From Leptospira wolffii serovar Khorat str. Khorat-H2 (GTDB taxonomy: Bacteria > Spirochaetota > Leptospiria > Leptospirales > Leptospiraceae), in assembly GCF_000306115.2 (NCBI RefSeq), contig NZ_AKWX02000023.1:248001-312000 (forward strand): a stretch of 64,000 bases of DNA, given 5' to 3'. Shown piece after piece: positions 54,467-62,281 of this stretch. The first letter of the stretch is position 1; each line of letters opens with the position of its first letter. The position numbers were made by a program, and so were the translations under genes. The notes beneath the pieces were generated by a model, which saw only the letters and a program-made list of their open reading frames with translations, did not search any database and was not told the DNA's origin.

Positions 54467-54988
54467 ATGTCCTTGACCGTCTGGCTGACAGGACTGAGCG
54501 GTTCAGGTAAGACCACTCTAGCGAACGCTTTGAAGGAAAATTTCCTGAGAACGGGAAGAGCTAGCTACGTCCTGGACGGAGATTCTGTAAGAAAAGGCCT
54601 TTGTTCCGATCTCGGTTTTTCGGATGCGGATCGTGCGGAAAATACACGAAGAGTGGCCGAGGTCGCAAGAATGATGAACGACGCAGGCGTAATCGTAATA
54701 GCCGCATTGATTTCTCCTTTCGGTTTGGAAAGGGACTTGGCCCGATTGACGATACGGGAAAGTCATTTTGTGGAAGTATATCTGAACACTCCTTTGGAGG
54801 TTTGCGAGTCTCGGGATCCCAACGGTCTTTATCGTAAGCTTCGTTTGGGGGAACTGAAGGATATTACGGAAATCCATTCTAATTACGAGCCTCCCGATCA
54901 TCCTTCTTTGGTCTTGGATACTTCCCGTAGGAGTCTGGAGGATTGCGTGAGGGCCGTGGACGATCTGGTTTCGACTTTGGAAGAATAG
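54467..54988 (+). CDS. cysC: Adenylylsulfate kinase
   Basis: A 173-residue APS kinase that phosphorylates adenylyl sulfate to PAPS in sulfate assimilation or sulfation. The P-loop GLSGSGKTTLA lies near residue 9, LDGDSVRKGLCSDLGFS binds APS, and NTRRVAEVARMM follows. The usual SPFRxDRxxAR lid appears as SPFGLERDLAR. ATG 54467 gives the standard N-terminus MSLTVWLTGLSGSG; an upstream frame overlaps the lipoprotein gene and is not needed. CysD/CysN are not in the window. The cysE gene lies about 670 bases downstream. Confidence 0.88.
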   Translation: MSLTVWLTGLSGSGKTTLANALKENFLRTGRASYVLDGDSVRKGLCSDLGFSDADRAENTRRVAEVARMMNDAGVIVIAALISPFGLERDLARLTIRESHFVEVYLNTPLEVCESRDPNGLYRKLRLGELKDITEIHSNYEPPDHPSLVLDTSRRSLEDCVRAVDDLVSTLEE

Positions 54989-55067
54989 TCCCCTTAGTTC
55001 TTTTTAATCCGTATTTTGCTTTGCGGAATCGTCCAATCTACAGAACCTATCACTAAGGTTGTAGTCT

Positions 55068-55256
55068 ATGCCCTACATGGCTGTCGGATCTAGACAGATC
55101 CTATATTCCGATTCCAGCGCTCCCGCTATGACGGGAGAGCAACCGAGAGAGATCGCGGCGGTAGCCGATAATGCCGTGGTACAACCGCAAACTGTGGTGG
55201 TCCCTCCCGGCGGTCTTCCTCCTTATTTAGGGCAATTCTTAGACGCAACAGTTTAA
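55068..55256 (+). CDS. Small hypothetical protein (62 aa)
   Basis: A 62-residue frame beginning MPYMAVGSRQILYSD with an Ala/Val/Pro-rich C-terminal half ending in QTVVVPPGGLPPYLG. AAGG precedes the ATG at a reasonable distance. It lies just before, and in line with, the membrane protein gene at 55266. No family recognised. It might be a real small protein or a leader. Confidence 0.45.
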   Translation: MPYMAVGSRQILYSDSSAPAMTGEQPREIAAVADNAVVQPQTVVVPPGGLPPYLGQFLDATV

Positions 55257-55265
55257 GGATTGCTT

Positions 55266-55646
55266 ATGCTTAGGTTTTTAATTTCCGTTCTACTCCAATC
55301 CCTCGTAGTGATTTTCGTATTTCCTCTGATCGATTCCGAGTTCAGGGTGAGCGCGAGTCTTTGGGACGCATTCGTCATTGTCATATTCTTCGGGATTCTG
55401 AATTTCATACTTCGCGTGTTCTTGGTGATCGCTACCTTAGGCATCGGATATCTATTCTATATCATAACCTTGGGATTAGCCGGATTGGTGGTAAACGCTT
55501 GGGTTCTTTTATGGATCGGAGATATCTTTCCTGGTAAGATCTACGTTCCCGGATTTTGGCCCGCCTTTTGGGGTGGTGCGATTCTGGCTTTAGCCAACTA
55601 CGTTTCCAAATCCGATTCCGAAGAAAAAAAGAACAAGAAAGTATAA
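55266..55646 (+). CDS. Phage holin-like small membrane protein (DUF360/holin IV type)
   Basis: A 126-residue protein with four predicted membrane helices and a Lys-rich C-terminus ([11 protein letters not shown]). The block [30 protein letters not shown] and later [12 protein letters not shown] resemble the superfamily IV holin-like proteins common in bacterial chromosomes, whose role is usually unknown. ATG 55266 is preferred over the TTG six bases upstream. It sits between the small hypothetical gene and cysE. Confidence 0.65.
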   Translation: MLRFLISVLLQSLVVIFVFPLIDSEFRVSASLWDAFVIVIFFGILNFILRVFLVIATLGIGYLFYIITLGLAGLVVNAWVLLWIGDIFPGKIYVPGFWPAFWGGAILALANYVSKSDSEEKKNKKV

Positions 55647-55662
55647 ATCCGATTCGCGAAGA

Positions 55663-56208
55663 ATGCTAGAAGAAATTAAAGCGATACGAAAGAACGACCC
55701 CGCTGCACGGGGATTGGAGTTCATTCTTTACCCGGGGCTCCATGCCATATTTTTGCACAAAGTCGTCGCACATCCTTTATATAATATAAATCTAAAGTTT
55801 TTGGCGAGATTTGTTTCCCAATTTTCCCGGTTCATTACGGGCATCGAAATCCATCCGGGAGCCAAGATAGGCAAAGGGCTCTTTATAGATCACGGTATGG
55901 GAATCGTAATCGGGGGCACTGCCGAGATAGGCGACGATTGTGTGCTATTTCACGGAGTCACTTTGGGTGGAACCGGAAACGTACAAGGCAAGAGACATCC
56001 TACGATCGGAAATAACGTACTGATCGGCGCAAGAGCCACGATTCTCGGTCCCGTTTATGTAGGAAACAATGTGAAGATAGGTGCAGAGGCCGTGGTCATC
56101 GATCACGATATCCCGAACAATTGCACTGTTGTGGGCGCCCCCGGAAAAATCGTCAGACTAAACGGTAAAAAGGTGCGAAAAACTCTGAAACGAACCGAGC
56201 TACGATAG
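55663..56208 (+). CDS. cysE: Serine O-acetyltransferase
   Basis: A 181-residue enzyme that makes O-acetylserine, the carbon acceptor for cysteine. The left-handed beta-helix hexapeptide repeats begin at [25 protein letters not shown], and the catalytic His is in FIDHGMG, with [11 protein letters not shown] and [15 protein letters not shown]. It is a short form lacking much of the N-terminal helical domain of E. coli CysE, as is common in other bacteria. It ends tail-to-tail with the TetR gene. With cysC nearby, it suggests a sulfur-assimilation cluster. Confidence 0.9.
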   Translation: MLEEIKAIRKNDPAARGLEFILYPGLHAIFLHKVVAHPLYNINLKFLARFVSQFSRFITGIEIHPGAKIGKGLFIDHGMGIVIGGTAEIGDDCVLFHGVTLGGTGNVQGKRHPTIGNNVLIGARATILGPVYVGNNVKIGAEAVVIDHDIPNNCTVVGAPGKIVRLNGKKVRKTLKRTELR

Positions 56209-56211
56209 GAT

Positions 56212-56811
56212 TCAAATATTCCCTATCGTAGACAACATTTCTTCCTGCATATCGTCGAAGTATTTAGGATTATGGGTCATCATATACAATTGCGAATTGC
56301 CTTGGAATAATTTCATGATCAATTCCGCTTTTTTCCTGCTTGGAAAATCTTCCGGCAAGATATGTTCCGATTTGTTTCGATCGAAATAAGTCTCTAAACA
56401 GAAGATCCAGGATTCTAATACGTTCGCACTCCGATCCGCCCAGTCCTCGTCCGGTTGGTCCAGACTGCCCATGAATCTAGCCAAGGGGCATCCGAAATAT
56501 CTTCCCGTCTTGACCTGCTTTTTCAGAAGCGCCATCCATCGGTGGATAAACTCTTGTGGAGATTCCGATTTCTCCATCAGTCTTTCCCAACCGTTTTGAA
56601 AGTCCTTGCCCTGTCTTTCTAGATATTCTTTTCCCAGATCGTCCTTGGTTTGAAAATATCTGTAAAAGCTGGCCTTATGGGACTCCGATTCTTCTATCAC
56701 TTGATTTACGGAAGTTCCCGAATAGCCCTGCTCGTAAATCAAGCGCACCGCAGTATCGGATAATCTTTTATAAGGTCCGTCTTTCGGTAATTCTGCGGAT
56801 TTTTTTTTCAT
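56212..56811 (-). CDS. TetR family regulator
   Basis: A 199-residue repressor with the helix-turn-helix block YEQGYSGTSVNQVIEESESHKASFYRYFQTKDDL. The C-terminal part is of the TetR_C_6/AcrR-like type (GCPLARFMGSL). It is divergent from the alcohol dehydrogenase gene. The 89-base spacer holds two near-identical palindromes that fit TetR operators, so it should control both itself and the dehydrogenase. Confidence 0.87.
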   Translation of the reverse strand: MKKKSAELPKDGPYKRLSDTAVRLIYEQGYSGTSVNQVIEESESHKASFYRYFQTKDDLGKEYLERQGKDFQNGWERLMEKSESPQEFIHRWMALLKKQVKTGRYFGCPLARFMGSLDQPDEDWADRSANVLESWIFCLETYFDRNKSEHILPEDFPSRKKAELIMKLFQGNSQLYMMTHNPKYFDDMQEEMLSTIGNI

Positions 56812-56827
56812 AGGCCAAAAATAAAAG

Positions 56828-56890
56828 AATAGACTATCCGGTCTATTCTAAATCAGTCTGGTTTCGAGGCGATAGACCATGCGGTCTATT
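56828..56890. promoter_or_regulatory. Two TetR-type operators between the regulator and alcohol dehydrogenase genes
   Basis: AATAGAC-TATCCG-GTCTATT lies at 56828-56847 and GATAGAC-CATGCG-GTCTATT at 56871-56890. Both share the TAGAC-N6-GTCTA core, and the second ends 10 bases before the dehydrogenase start. The spacing of 43 bases (about four helical turns) suits two repressor dimers on the same face. They would control the divergent promoters of the TetR gene and the dehydrogenase gene. Confidence 0.8.
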
Positions 56891-56900
56891 CGATTCTATT

Positions 56901-57923
56901 ATGCAACAATTGCAGTTTTTGAAGAGAAATCGCTTGGAATGGGTAGAAGTTCCCGAACCGAAAATCACCGATAAGAATCAGGCGCTCGTCAGACCCTTGG
57001 CGGTGGCTCGGTGCGATTTGGATCTGCCTATACTCAGGGGTCAGACTTTGTTTCGTCCCCCTTTTCCTGTGGGCCATGAATTCGTAGGAGAGATCCTGGA
57101 AACGAGCGAAGAATTGTCTTCCAAGTTCCGAAAAGGACAGAGAGTCGCGGTTCCTTTCCAGATTTCCTGCGGACATTGTCCTCATTGCGAAGCGGGGCTG
57201 ACTAAGAGTTGCTCGACCGTTCCTCATACGAGCGCGTATGGGATGGGAAGAGGAGCGAAGGAATTCGGAGGAGCCTTATCCGATTCTATCTTAGTGCCTT
57301 ACGCGTCCGAGATGCTCATCCCTTTTTCCAACAGCACGGATCCGGCGGCGATCGCAAGTATCAGCGATAATATCGTAGAGGCTTGGAAATTAGCGGGGAT
57401 CCATTTACGGGAGAATCGGAATCGGAGCGTTTTGGTAATCGGCGGTTTTGCCTCCAGCATAGGATTGTATACTGCGGCTTTGGCACGGCATATGGGCGCC
57501 GCTGAGGTGACTTATCTGGATACGGATAGAAAGCGTTTGGAGATTGCCGAATCCTACGGAGTAAAAACGGAAGAGGTTTCCTCTTATCCTAAGGCTTTCG
57601 GAAAATATGATATAGTTGCGGACGCTAGCGGAACTCCGGAAGGTTGGGATTGTGGATTACGTTCCCTAGGGATAGAAGGCGATTTTAGTTCCGCCTCCAT
57701 TTTTTGGACCAATAACGTTCCCATTCCTTATTTGGAACTCTATAATAACGGTGCGAAGATCCAATTAGGAAGAGTTCGATCGAGAGAATGGATTCCTGAA
57801 ATTCTGAAACTAGTGGAAGAGGAGGGTTTCGATCCTTCTAAAGTCACCACAAAAAAGGCTTCCTGGTCGGAAGCGGCAGATGCGTTTTTGGAGGAGGAAA
57901 CGAAACTAATCGTAGTGCGATAG
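56901..57923 (+). CDS. Zinc-dependent alcohol dehydrogenase (MDR family)
   Basis: A 340-residue medium-chain dehydrogenase/reductase. Zinc ligands are visible: Cys in ARCDLD, GHEFVGE, and the structural four-Cys cluster CGHCPHCEAGLTKSC. The Rossmann block VLVIGGFASSIGLYTAALARHMGA begins near residue 173, with an altered glycine motif (GGFASSIG), and LDTDRKRLEIAE follows. It should oxidise or reduce an alcohol/aldehyde with NAD(P). The adjacent TetR and operators imply induction by its substrate or a related compound. The start ATG is the last A of the operator region. Confidence 0.85.
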   Translation: MQQLQFLKRNRLEWVEVPEPKITDKNQALVRPLAVARCDLDLPILRGQTLFRPPFPVGHEFVGEILETSEELSSKFRKGQRVAVPFQISCGHCPHCEAGLTKSCSTVPHTSAYGMGRGAKEFGGALSDSILVPYASEMLIPFSNSTDPAAIASISDNIVEAWKLAGIHLRENRNRSVLVIGGFASSIGLYTAALARHMGAAEVTYLDTDRKRLEIAESYGVKTEEVSSYPKAFGKYDIVADASGTPEGWDCGLRSLGIEGDFSSASIFWTNNVPIPYLELYNNGAKIQLGRVRSREWIPEILKLVEEEGFDPSKVTTKKASWSEAADAFLEEETKLIVVR

Positions 57924-58002
57924 AGTGGAAGCGAAGTATATGTAGCGGAAATTGCTCGACAAGCAATGAAGCCGGCTTAGTATCTTGCCTTCTCAGGTAT
58001 AT

Positions 58003-58371
58003 ATGAAGGTTAGAATATTCGTCGCTCTTTGCTTGTCTTTTTTTATCTTGGCCGACTGCGCAATCTTGCAAAAGAAAAATCGAACGATCACCAATTACTT
58101 GGACGAAAAGGTGGATCCTAAGTCAGCTCCCGCTCAAATTGCTCTCGCTCCTTTGTTTATTCCCGTCGGACTTGTTTCCCTAGTTTTGGACGCATTGGTG
58201 GTCCATCCGATTTCCGTGATTCCCGACGCCGTCGAAGATACTTACAAGGTAATTTGGAAGGATCCTTCGGGTGGGGTAGTGTTTCAAACCGTGGTATTCT
58301 TTCCTAAGTTAGCGATAACGCCTATTTTCTTTCTCGTAGATTTCCTGGGCAGAAGCGGGATCGACTTTTGA
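58003..58371 (+). CDS. Lipoprotein, short paralogue
   Basis: A 122-residue lipoprotein (from ATG 58003) with signal and lipobox ILADC. The mature part has a repeated layout with hydrophobic strands (APLFIPVGLVSLVLDALVVHPISVIPDA). It matches the first 120 residues of the next gene closely (PIYIPLGLVAGILDLFIVHPIIRIPDA). The stop is followed directly by that gene. Function unknown; tandem paralogues suggest a duplicated envelope protein. Confidence 0.65.
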   Translation: MKVRIFVALCLSFFILADCAILQKKNRTITNYLDEKVDPKSAPAQIALAPLFIPVGLVSLVLDALVVHPISVIPDAVEDTYKVIWKDPSGGVVFQTVVFFPKLAITPIFFLVDFLGRSGIDF

Positions 58372-58379
58372 GAAATATC

Positions 58380-59525
58380 ATGAAAGATCGGATCCGACTC
58401 GTATTTTGCTTAGTTCTCGTTTTTATCCTATTTTCCAATTGCGCTATATTCAATCGCAAGAATACTCCGCTCGTAGTAAAGGTGGAGGAACATCTAATTC
58501 CGGAAGACACCGGACCTAGGATCCTTGCGGCTCCGATTTACATTCCTCTTGGATTAGTCGCCGGCATATTGGATCTTTTTATCGTTCACCCGATCATTCG
58601 GATTCCGGATGCGTATAGGGATACGATTCAGGTTCTTTGGACTCCCCATCCGGAAAACGGCTACGTTACCAGAATGGCCTTCCTTCCGATAGTCACCGCA
58701 CTTACTCCTTTCTTCTTTACCGGAGACCTTCTCATTCGAAGTTCTTTCGATGTGAATGGTAACGTGGATCGGACGAGAATCGAGCAAAATTCCATACCCA
58801 AGAAAACGGTCGAAGAAGCGCTGGAATCGGGCGATAAAGAAACAATCATCGCGTTACTAAAATTACCGGTTCATAATTGGCCCCCTGAACTAACCGTGAA
58901 GGTTATCGAAAGGTTTTCGGAAGATCAGGAGATTGTCGGTCTTGCCGTGATTCGACTCGCAGAAACCGGTAAGAAGTCTAAGAAGATCGATCCTCGATAT
59001 GATTCGTATCTGATCCGATTCTTGGGTCGAAATGAGGATATAGATTCCGCGATTTGCAGATATTTCGAATCGATTCGCTCGGAGGCAGGAGCGAATGCCC
59101 TGGTCTCCATTCTTCTTTCTCGTAAGGTTGCCTCACATTCGGAAGAGTTATATACCGGTACGGTCATTGCCGTGGGGAAATCGAAACCCATCCTGGAACT
59201 ATTGAGTTTGAATTCCAAGAATGCGGAGAAAAGAAGGAACTTTGTTCGTGAATTTAACTATCGGTTTAAACGTCAGTACAACGACGAGAACGTATCCGAG
59301 AGTATTTTACTGCTAAACAAGGACTCTCAAATCGATGAGATTCTATGCAAATATTTCGCGATTATGAGATCGGCTATGGCGAGTCAGGCCTTGCTAAAGC
59401 TTTTGGTTTCCGGCCAAGCGAATAAGGCGAGCGCGAAATATTATATTCTTGCGATATTGCAGATCGGAGTCGAAAAGGACGTCCAGTTGGTCGTAGACAG
59501 ATTCACATCTCAGCCTCCGAAGTAG
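58380..59525 (+). CDS. Lipoprotein, long paralogue with C-terminal repeats
   Basis: From ATG 58380 this gives 381 residues; a TTG at 58368 overlapping the previous stop is possible. The signal ends in LFSNC. The first 120 residues match the previous gene. The remaining 260 form a helical region with repeated units such as EIVGLAVIRLAETG and EALESGDKETIIALLKLP, resembling HEAT/armadillo-type repeats. It may bind another envelope protein. Function unknown. Confidence 0.65.
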   Translation: MKDRIRLVFCLVLVFILFSNCAIFNRKNTPLVVKVEEHLIPEDTGPRILAAPIYIPLGLVAGILDLFIVHPIIRIPDAYRDTIQVLWTPHPENGYVTRMAFLPIVTALTPFFFTGDLLIRSSFDVNGNVDRTRIEQNSIPKKTVEEALESGDKETIIALLKLPVHNWPPELTVKVIERFSEDQEIVGLAVIRLAETGKKSKKIDPRYDSYLIRFLGRNEDIDSAICRYFESIRSEAGANALVSILLSRKVASHSEELYTGTVIAVGKSKPILELLSLNSKNAEKRRNFVREFNYRFKRQYNDENVSESILLLNKDSQIDEILCKYFAIMRSAMASQALLKLLVSGQANKASAKYYILAILQIGVEKDVQLVVDRFTSQPPK

Positions 59526-59542
59526 GGGATCTTAAGCGGAGA

Positions 59543-60205
59543 TCACATTCTTCCTATGGATCTAAAATAGTCGGAGAGTATCTCGTCGACTTCCGCAAAA
59601 GGAAGATAGCCTCTGGTCAGGATTCCCCGATCGATTCCATCGGAGAAGACTAAGCAAGGGAAAGCGGTAACGCCTAGGATATAGCCGTAGTTGAAATCGT
59701 TTCTAACTTCCAATCTGGTCTCTTCTCTTTCGTAGAGCTCTCGGAAATCTTTCGGGTTAAGGGACAATTGCTCCGCGATTTCCAAATGGATTTCGGGTTC
59801 GTTGGGGTCTTTTCCTTGGGCGTGGAACATTTCGGAAAGTCGGTCCATATATTCGAAGGAAAGATTCGGATCCAATCTTTGGGCCGTGATAATCGCTCTT
59901 GCTCCGGGCTCGGAATCGTAGACTAGATTTTTATTTTTTAGAATCTCATAATCGAAACTTCTTCCGGAGACTCTTTCCACGTCCTTCCAATGGTATTTTT
60001 GCTTTTCCGCAAATTCTTCCGTAAACGGTTCCGCTTCCGGTCCGAATCGAAGCCCCCCTAATACTAGAGTGAATTCGATCCGATCCGAGTATTTTTCTCG
60101 AATCTTAGAGAAGATAGGGGCGAAGCCGTAGCACCAGGCGCAAATCGGATCCGCAACGTATACGATGGAGTGTTTTCCTTCGGGTCTTTTGATTTCCAAA
60201 TCCAC
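59543..60205 (-). CDS. DsbA-family (FrnE-like) thioredoxin-fold protein
   Basis: A 220-residue cytoplasmic thioredoxin-fold protein. The CXXC site is CAWC in ADPICAWCYGF, followed by GGLRFG and an inserted helical domain, with the cis-Pro in VTAFPCLVFSDG. There is no signal peptide, so it fits the cytoplasmic FrnE/2-hydroxychromene isomerase-like group rather than a periplasmic DsbA. It stands alone between the lipoprotein gene and a terminator. Confidence 0.8.
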   Translation of the reverse strand: MDLEIKRPEGKHSIVYVADPICAWCYGFAPIFSKIREKYSDRIEFTLVLGGLRFGPEAEPFTEEFAEKQKYHWKDVERVSGRSFDYEILKNKNLVYDSEPGARAIITAQRLDPNLSFEYMDRLSEMFHAQGKDPNEPEIHLEIAEQLSLNPKDFRELYEREETRLEVRNDFNYGYILGVTAFPCLVFSDGIDRGILTRGYLPFAEVDEILSDYFRSIGRM

Positions 60206-60243
60206 GATTACATGGATAAAACGGGTGGGATTGTTTTGAAACT

Positions 60244-60270
60244 AAAAAAGGCGGGACAATGTCCCGCCTT
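60244..60270 (-). terminator. Rho-independent terminator of the small membrane protein gene
   Basis: GGCGGGAC at 60250-60257 and GTCCCGCC at 60261-60268 form a perfect 8-bp stem with a three-base loop. On the minus strand it is followed by a T run (A run at 60244-60249). It lies about 30 bases after the stop of the gene at 60301-60591. Confidence 0.85.
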
Positions 60271-60300
60271 CCATTCCTTTTTTCGTTTAGGAGGATCCTT

Positions 60301-60591
60301 TTAGATTTCGTTCGGGTGTTTGACGTAGTAGAGCGATAGCCATACTACCCCGAAAAGTACCCCCGCGTAAGCTAGGATCGCGGTTGCGATGTCTATCATA
60401 GGAAGAACGGCGGCGATAGGGGTTACCTTGACGGCCGTGATCTTCGTGGCTTCACCAAGAATTAGGAAAAGACCTCCCAATCCGATCAGGTGATAGCGGT
60501 TCATCGCATCCTTTGATACTCGGGCAAACCGGGCAAACACAGGAACAGCCAAAAGCGCTAATGCGAAGATGGTCACTGTATCCATGTTCAT
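60301..60591 (-). CDS. Small membrane protein (96 aa)
   Basis: A 96-residue protein with three hydrophobic helices and short polar ends. The central block [33 protein letters not shown] is not from a family I recognise. A good ribosome binding site (AAGGAGGT) lies upstream of ATG 60591. It has its own terminator, so it is a complete monocistronic unit. Confidence 0.7.
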   Translation of the reverse strand: MNMDTVTIFALALLAVPVFARFARVSKDAMNRYHLIGLGGLFLILGEATKITAVKVTPIAAVLPMIDIATAILAYAGVLFGVVWLSLYYVKHPNEI

Positions 60592-61090
60592 ACCTCCTTA
60601 AGGTACTAGGTTAGACCGATGAGAGGTATCACATCTTTCAGATTCGGATAAAAATTATTTTAAAAAAAATGCATGTAATATAACGAGCGATTTATAAAGG
60701 AATAAGCGGTATATATACTTAGGATTATAAGAACGGGCTCCATCGGTTTATCCCGGAAGGGATAAGTCTGAAAGAAAAGGCTTAATTATATTATGAAATG
60801 TTAATTTACTATCCGATTCGGATAGACGCGCTCGTGATTTCGGATGCGATTCTGCCGACGTTCCAGGTTTTAATCGGATATTCTTGTCGCTGATCCCTTT
60901 GTTTTTGCTTTCGATGGGAGAGATCCGATTTTGGGGATCGATATTCTCTCGGATTACAGGCCGATTCCGGCGTTTTTGGCGGATCGTAAGGCCGGATTAA
61001 AGAGGTCTTCTTCTAACATTCACGAAATCGTAATCAGGATGAAAGAAAATTCTTTGGACTACAGAATCGGATCGGAAATAGGTCTTAATT
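60592..61090. other. Intergenic region with palindromes, upstream of the DUF2817 gene
   Basis: About 500 bases. Two clear structures are present: a hairpin TTATCCC-GGAA-GGGATAA at 60748-60765, and a perfect palindrome CTATCCGA-T-TCGGATAG at 60809-60825. The AT-rich part (60640-60720) could hold divergent promoters. A TTG-started frame from 60931 overlaps the DUF2817 gene start and looks spurious. Confidence 0.4.
60809..60825. promoter_or_regulatory. 17-bp palindrome, possible operator
   Basis: CTATCCGATTCGGATAG is an exact inverted repeat with a single central base. It lies in a gene-free area, about 265 bases before the DUF2817 gene. A dimeric repressor site is the simplest reading. The regulator is unknown. 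Confidence 0.4.
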
Positions 61091-62236
61091 GTGGACGTTC
61101 TACTATATTATCTGGAAACCTACGAGGCCTGCCGCAAGGCCTTCGTTTCTTATAAAAGACAAATCAAGGGAAAATTCCGCCGTTTCCGACACGAGGTCAT
61201 AGAAGTTCCTAAGGGCGGAGGAGAGATCGACGCTTTTCTGTTCGGACATAAGAAGAAGCCGGCTAGGAAAGCTGTCGTGATGAGTTCCGGAATCCACGGC
61301 ATAGAAGGATTTGCGGGTTCCGCATTCCAAAGAAGATGGTTGGAAGAGTTCCTACTGGACGATAAGGGGCCGTATAAGGCTCCTCAGAATGTGGATTTCA
61401 TCCTTTTGCACGGAATCAACGCATACGGTTTTAAGAATCTACTACGGGTGAACGAAAGAAATGTGGACCTGAACCGGAACTTCGCTCTTAAAAGGGAGAA
61501 GCTTCATAAGAAATTCAAGAATAAGCGCTATCGTAAAATAGAATCCTTTTTGAATCCCGGAGTCCCTTTTACGAATTATTTCTGGGAATACGTATTTTTC
61601 GTGATCCGGTTCATCGGTGTCGTCGCCCGTTTCGGAGCGAAATACGTTCTGGACGCGGCGGTAAACGGACAATACGAATTTCCTAAGGGAATCTATTACG
61701 GAGGCAGAAAGCCCGAACCCGTAGTACGAAGGCTTAGAAAATTCTTCCGTAAGACCCTGAAATCCTACGACCAAATCCTGATATTGGATTTCCATACCGG
61801 ATACGGCGCTCGAAACGGTTTGAGCCTAATGCAGAATGCGGCTCCCGGCTCTAAAGAGGATAAGAATCTCAGAAAGGTATTCGGAGATTTCGGCCTACTC
61901 TTGAACGAAGGAGAGGAGGATTTTTATCGCACCTCCGGGGACTTCACTGATTTTTTCGGAAAGTTATTCGAAGAAGGCAAGGAGTTCTTTCCCATAACGG
62001 TGGAGTTGGGGACATTCGGAAATTTGAATCTAAGGGGAGGCTTAAAAGGGAGCTTTCTCATGATCAGCGAAAATCGTATCCGCTTCCAAGGAGCCAAATC
62101 CGAATCTTCTTCCGCTCGAGTTCGCGAAGAGTTCAAGGAAATGTTCTATCCCAGCCGGGAAGATTGGAGACTCGCAGCCATGGATCAGGTATTCGGAATT
62201 CTTCCGGAAGCGATCACTCGGTTTTCCAAAATCTGA
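61091..62236 (+). CDS. DUF2817 M14-like peptidase
   Basis: A 381-residue protein of the DUF2817 family. Zinc-type motifs are visible: GIHGIEG (about 69-75) with His and Glu, then NLNRNFA-like VDLNRNF, and DFHTGYG later. These match the zinc-binding and catalytic positions of M14 carboxypeptidase-like enzymes. Actual substrate (peptide or other amide) is not established. I use the GTG at 61091 because an in-frame stop lies 9 bases upstream. Convergent with the phosphatase gene. Confidence 0.72.
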   Translation: MDVLLYYLETYEACRKAFVSYKRQIKGKFRRFRHEVIEVPKGGGEIDAFLFGHKKKPARKAVVMSSGIHGIEGFAGSAFQRRWLEEFLLDDKGPYKAPQNVDFILLHGINAYGFKNLLRVNERNVDLNRNFALKREKLHKKFKNKRYRKIESFLNPGVPFTNYFWEYVFFVIRFIGVVARFGAKYVLDAAVNGQYEFPKGIYYGGRKPEPVVRRLRKFFRKTLKSYDQILILDFHTGYGARNGLSLMQNAAPGSKEDKNLRKVFGDFGLLLNEGEEDFYRTSGDFTDFFGKLFEEGKEFFPITVELGTFGNLNLRGGLKGSFLMISENRIRFQGAKSESSSARVREEFKEMFYPSREDWRLAAMDQVFGILPEAITRFSKI

Positions 62237-62281
62237 TTCGCCGGCTTGCGCCGAATTTGGGTCACCTCTCGCCTCTGAGAA

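Noticed and set aside
60931..61155. Plus-strand 74-codon frame before the DUF2817 gene
   Set aside because: It starts with TTG without a ribosome binding site and overlaps the DUF2817 start in another frame.
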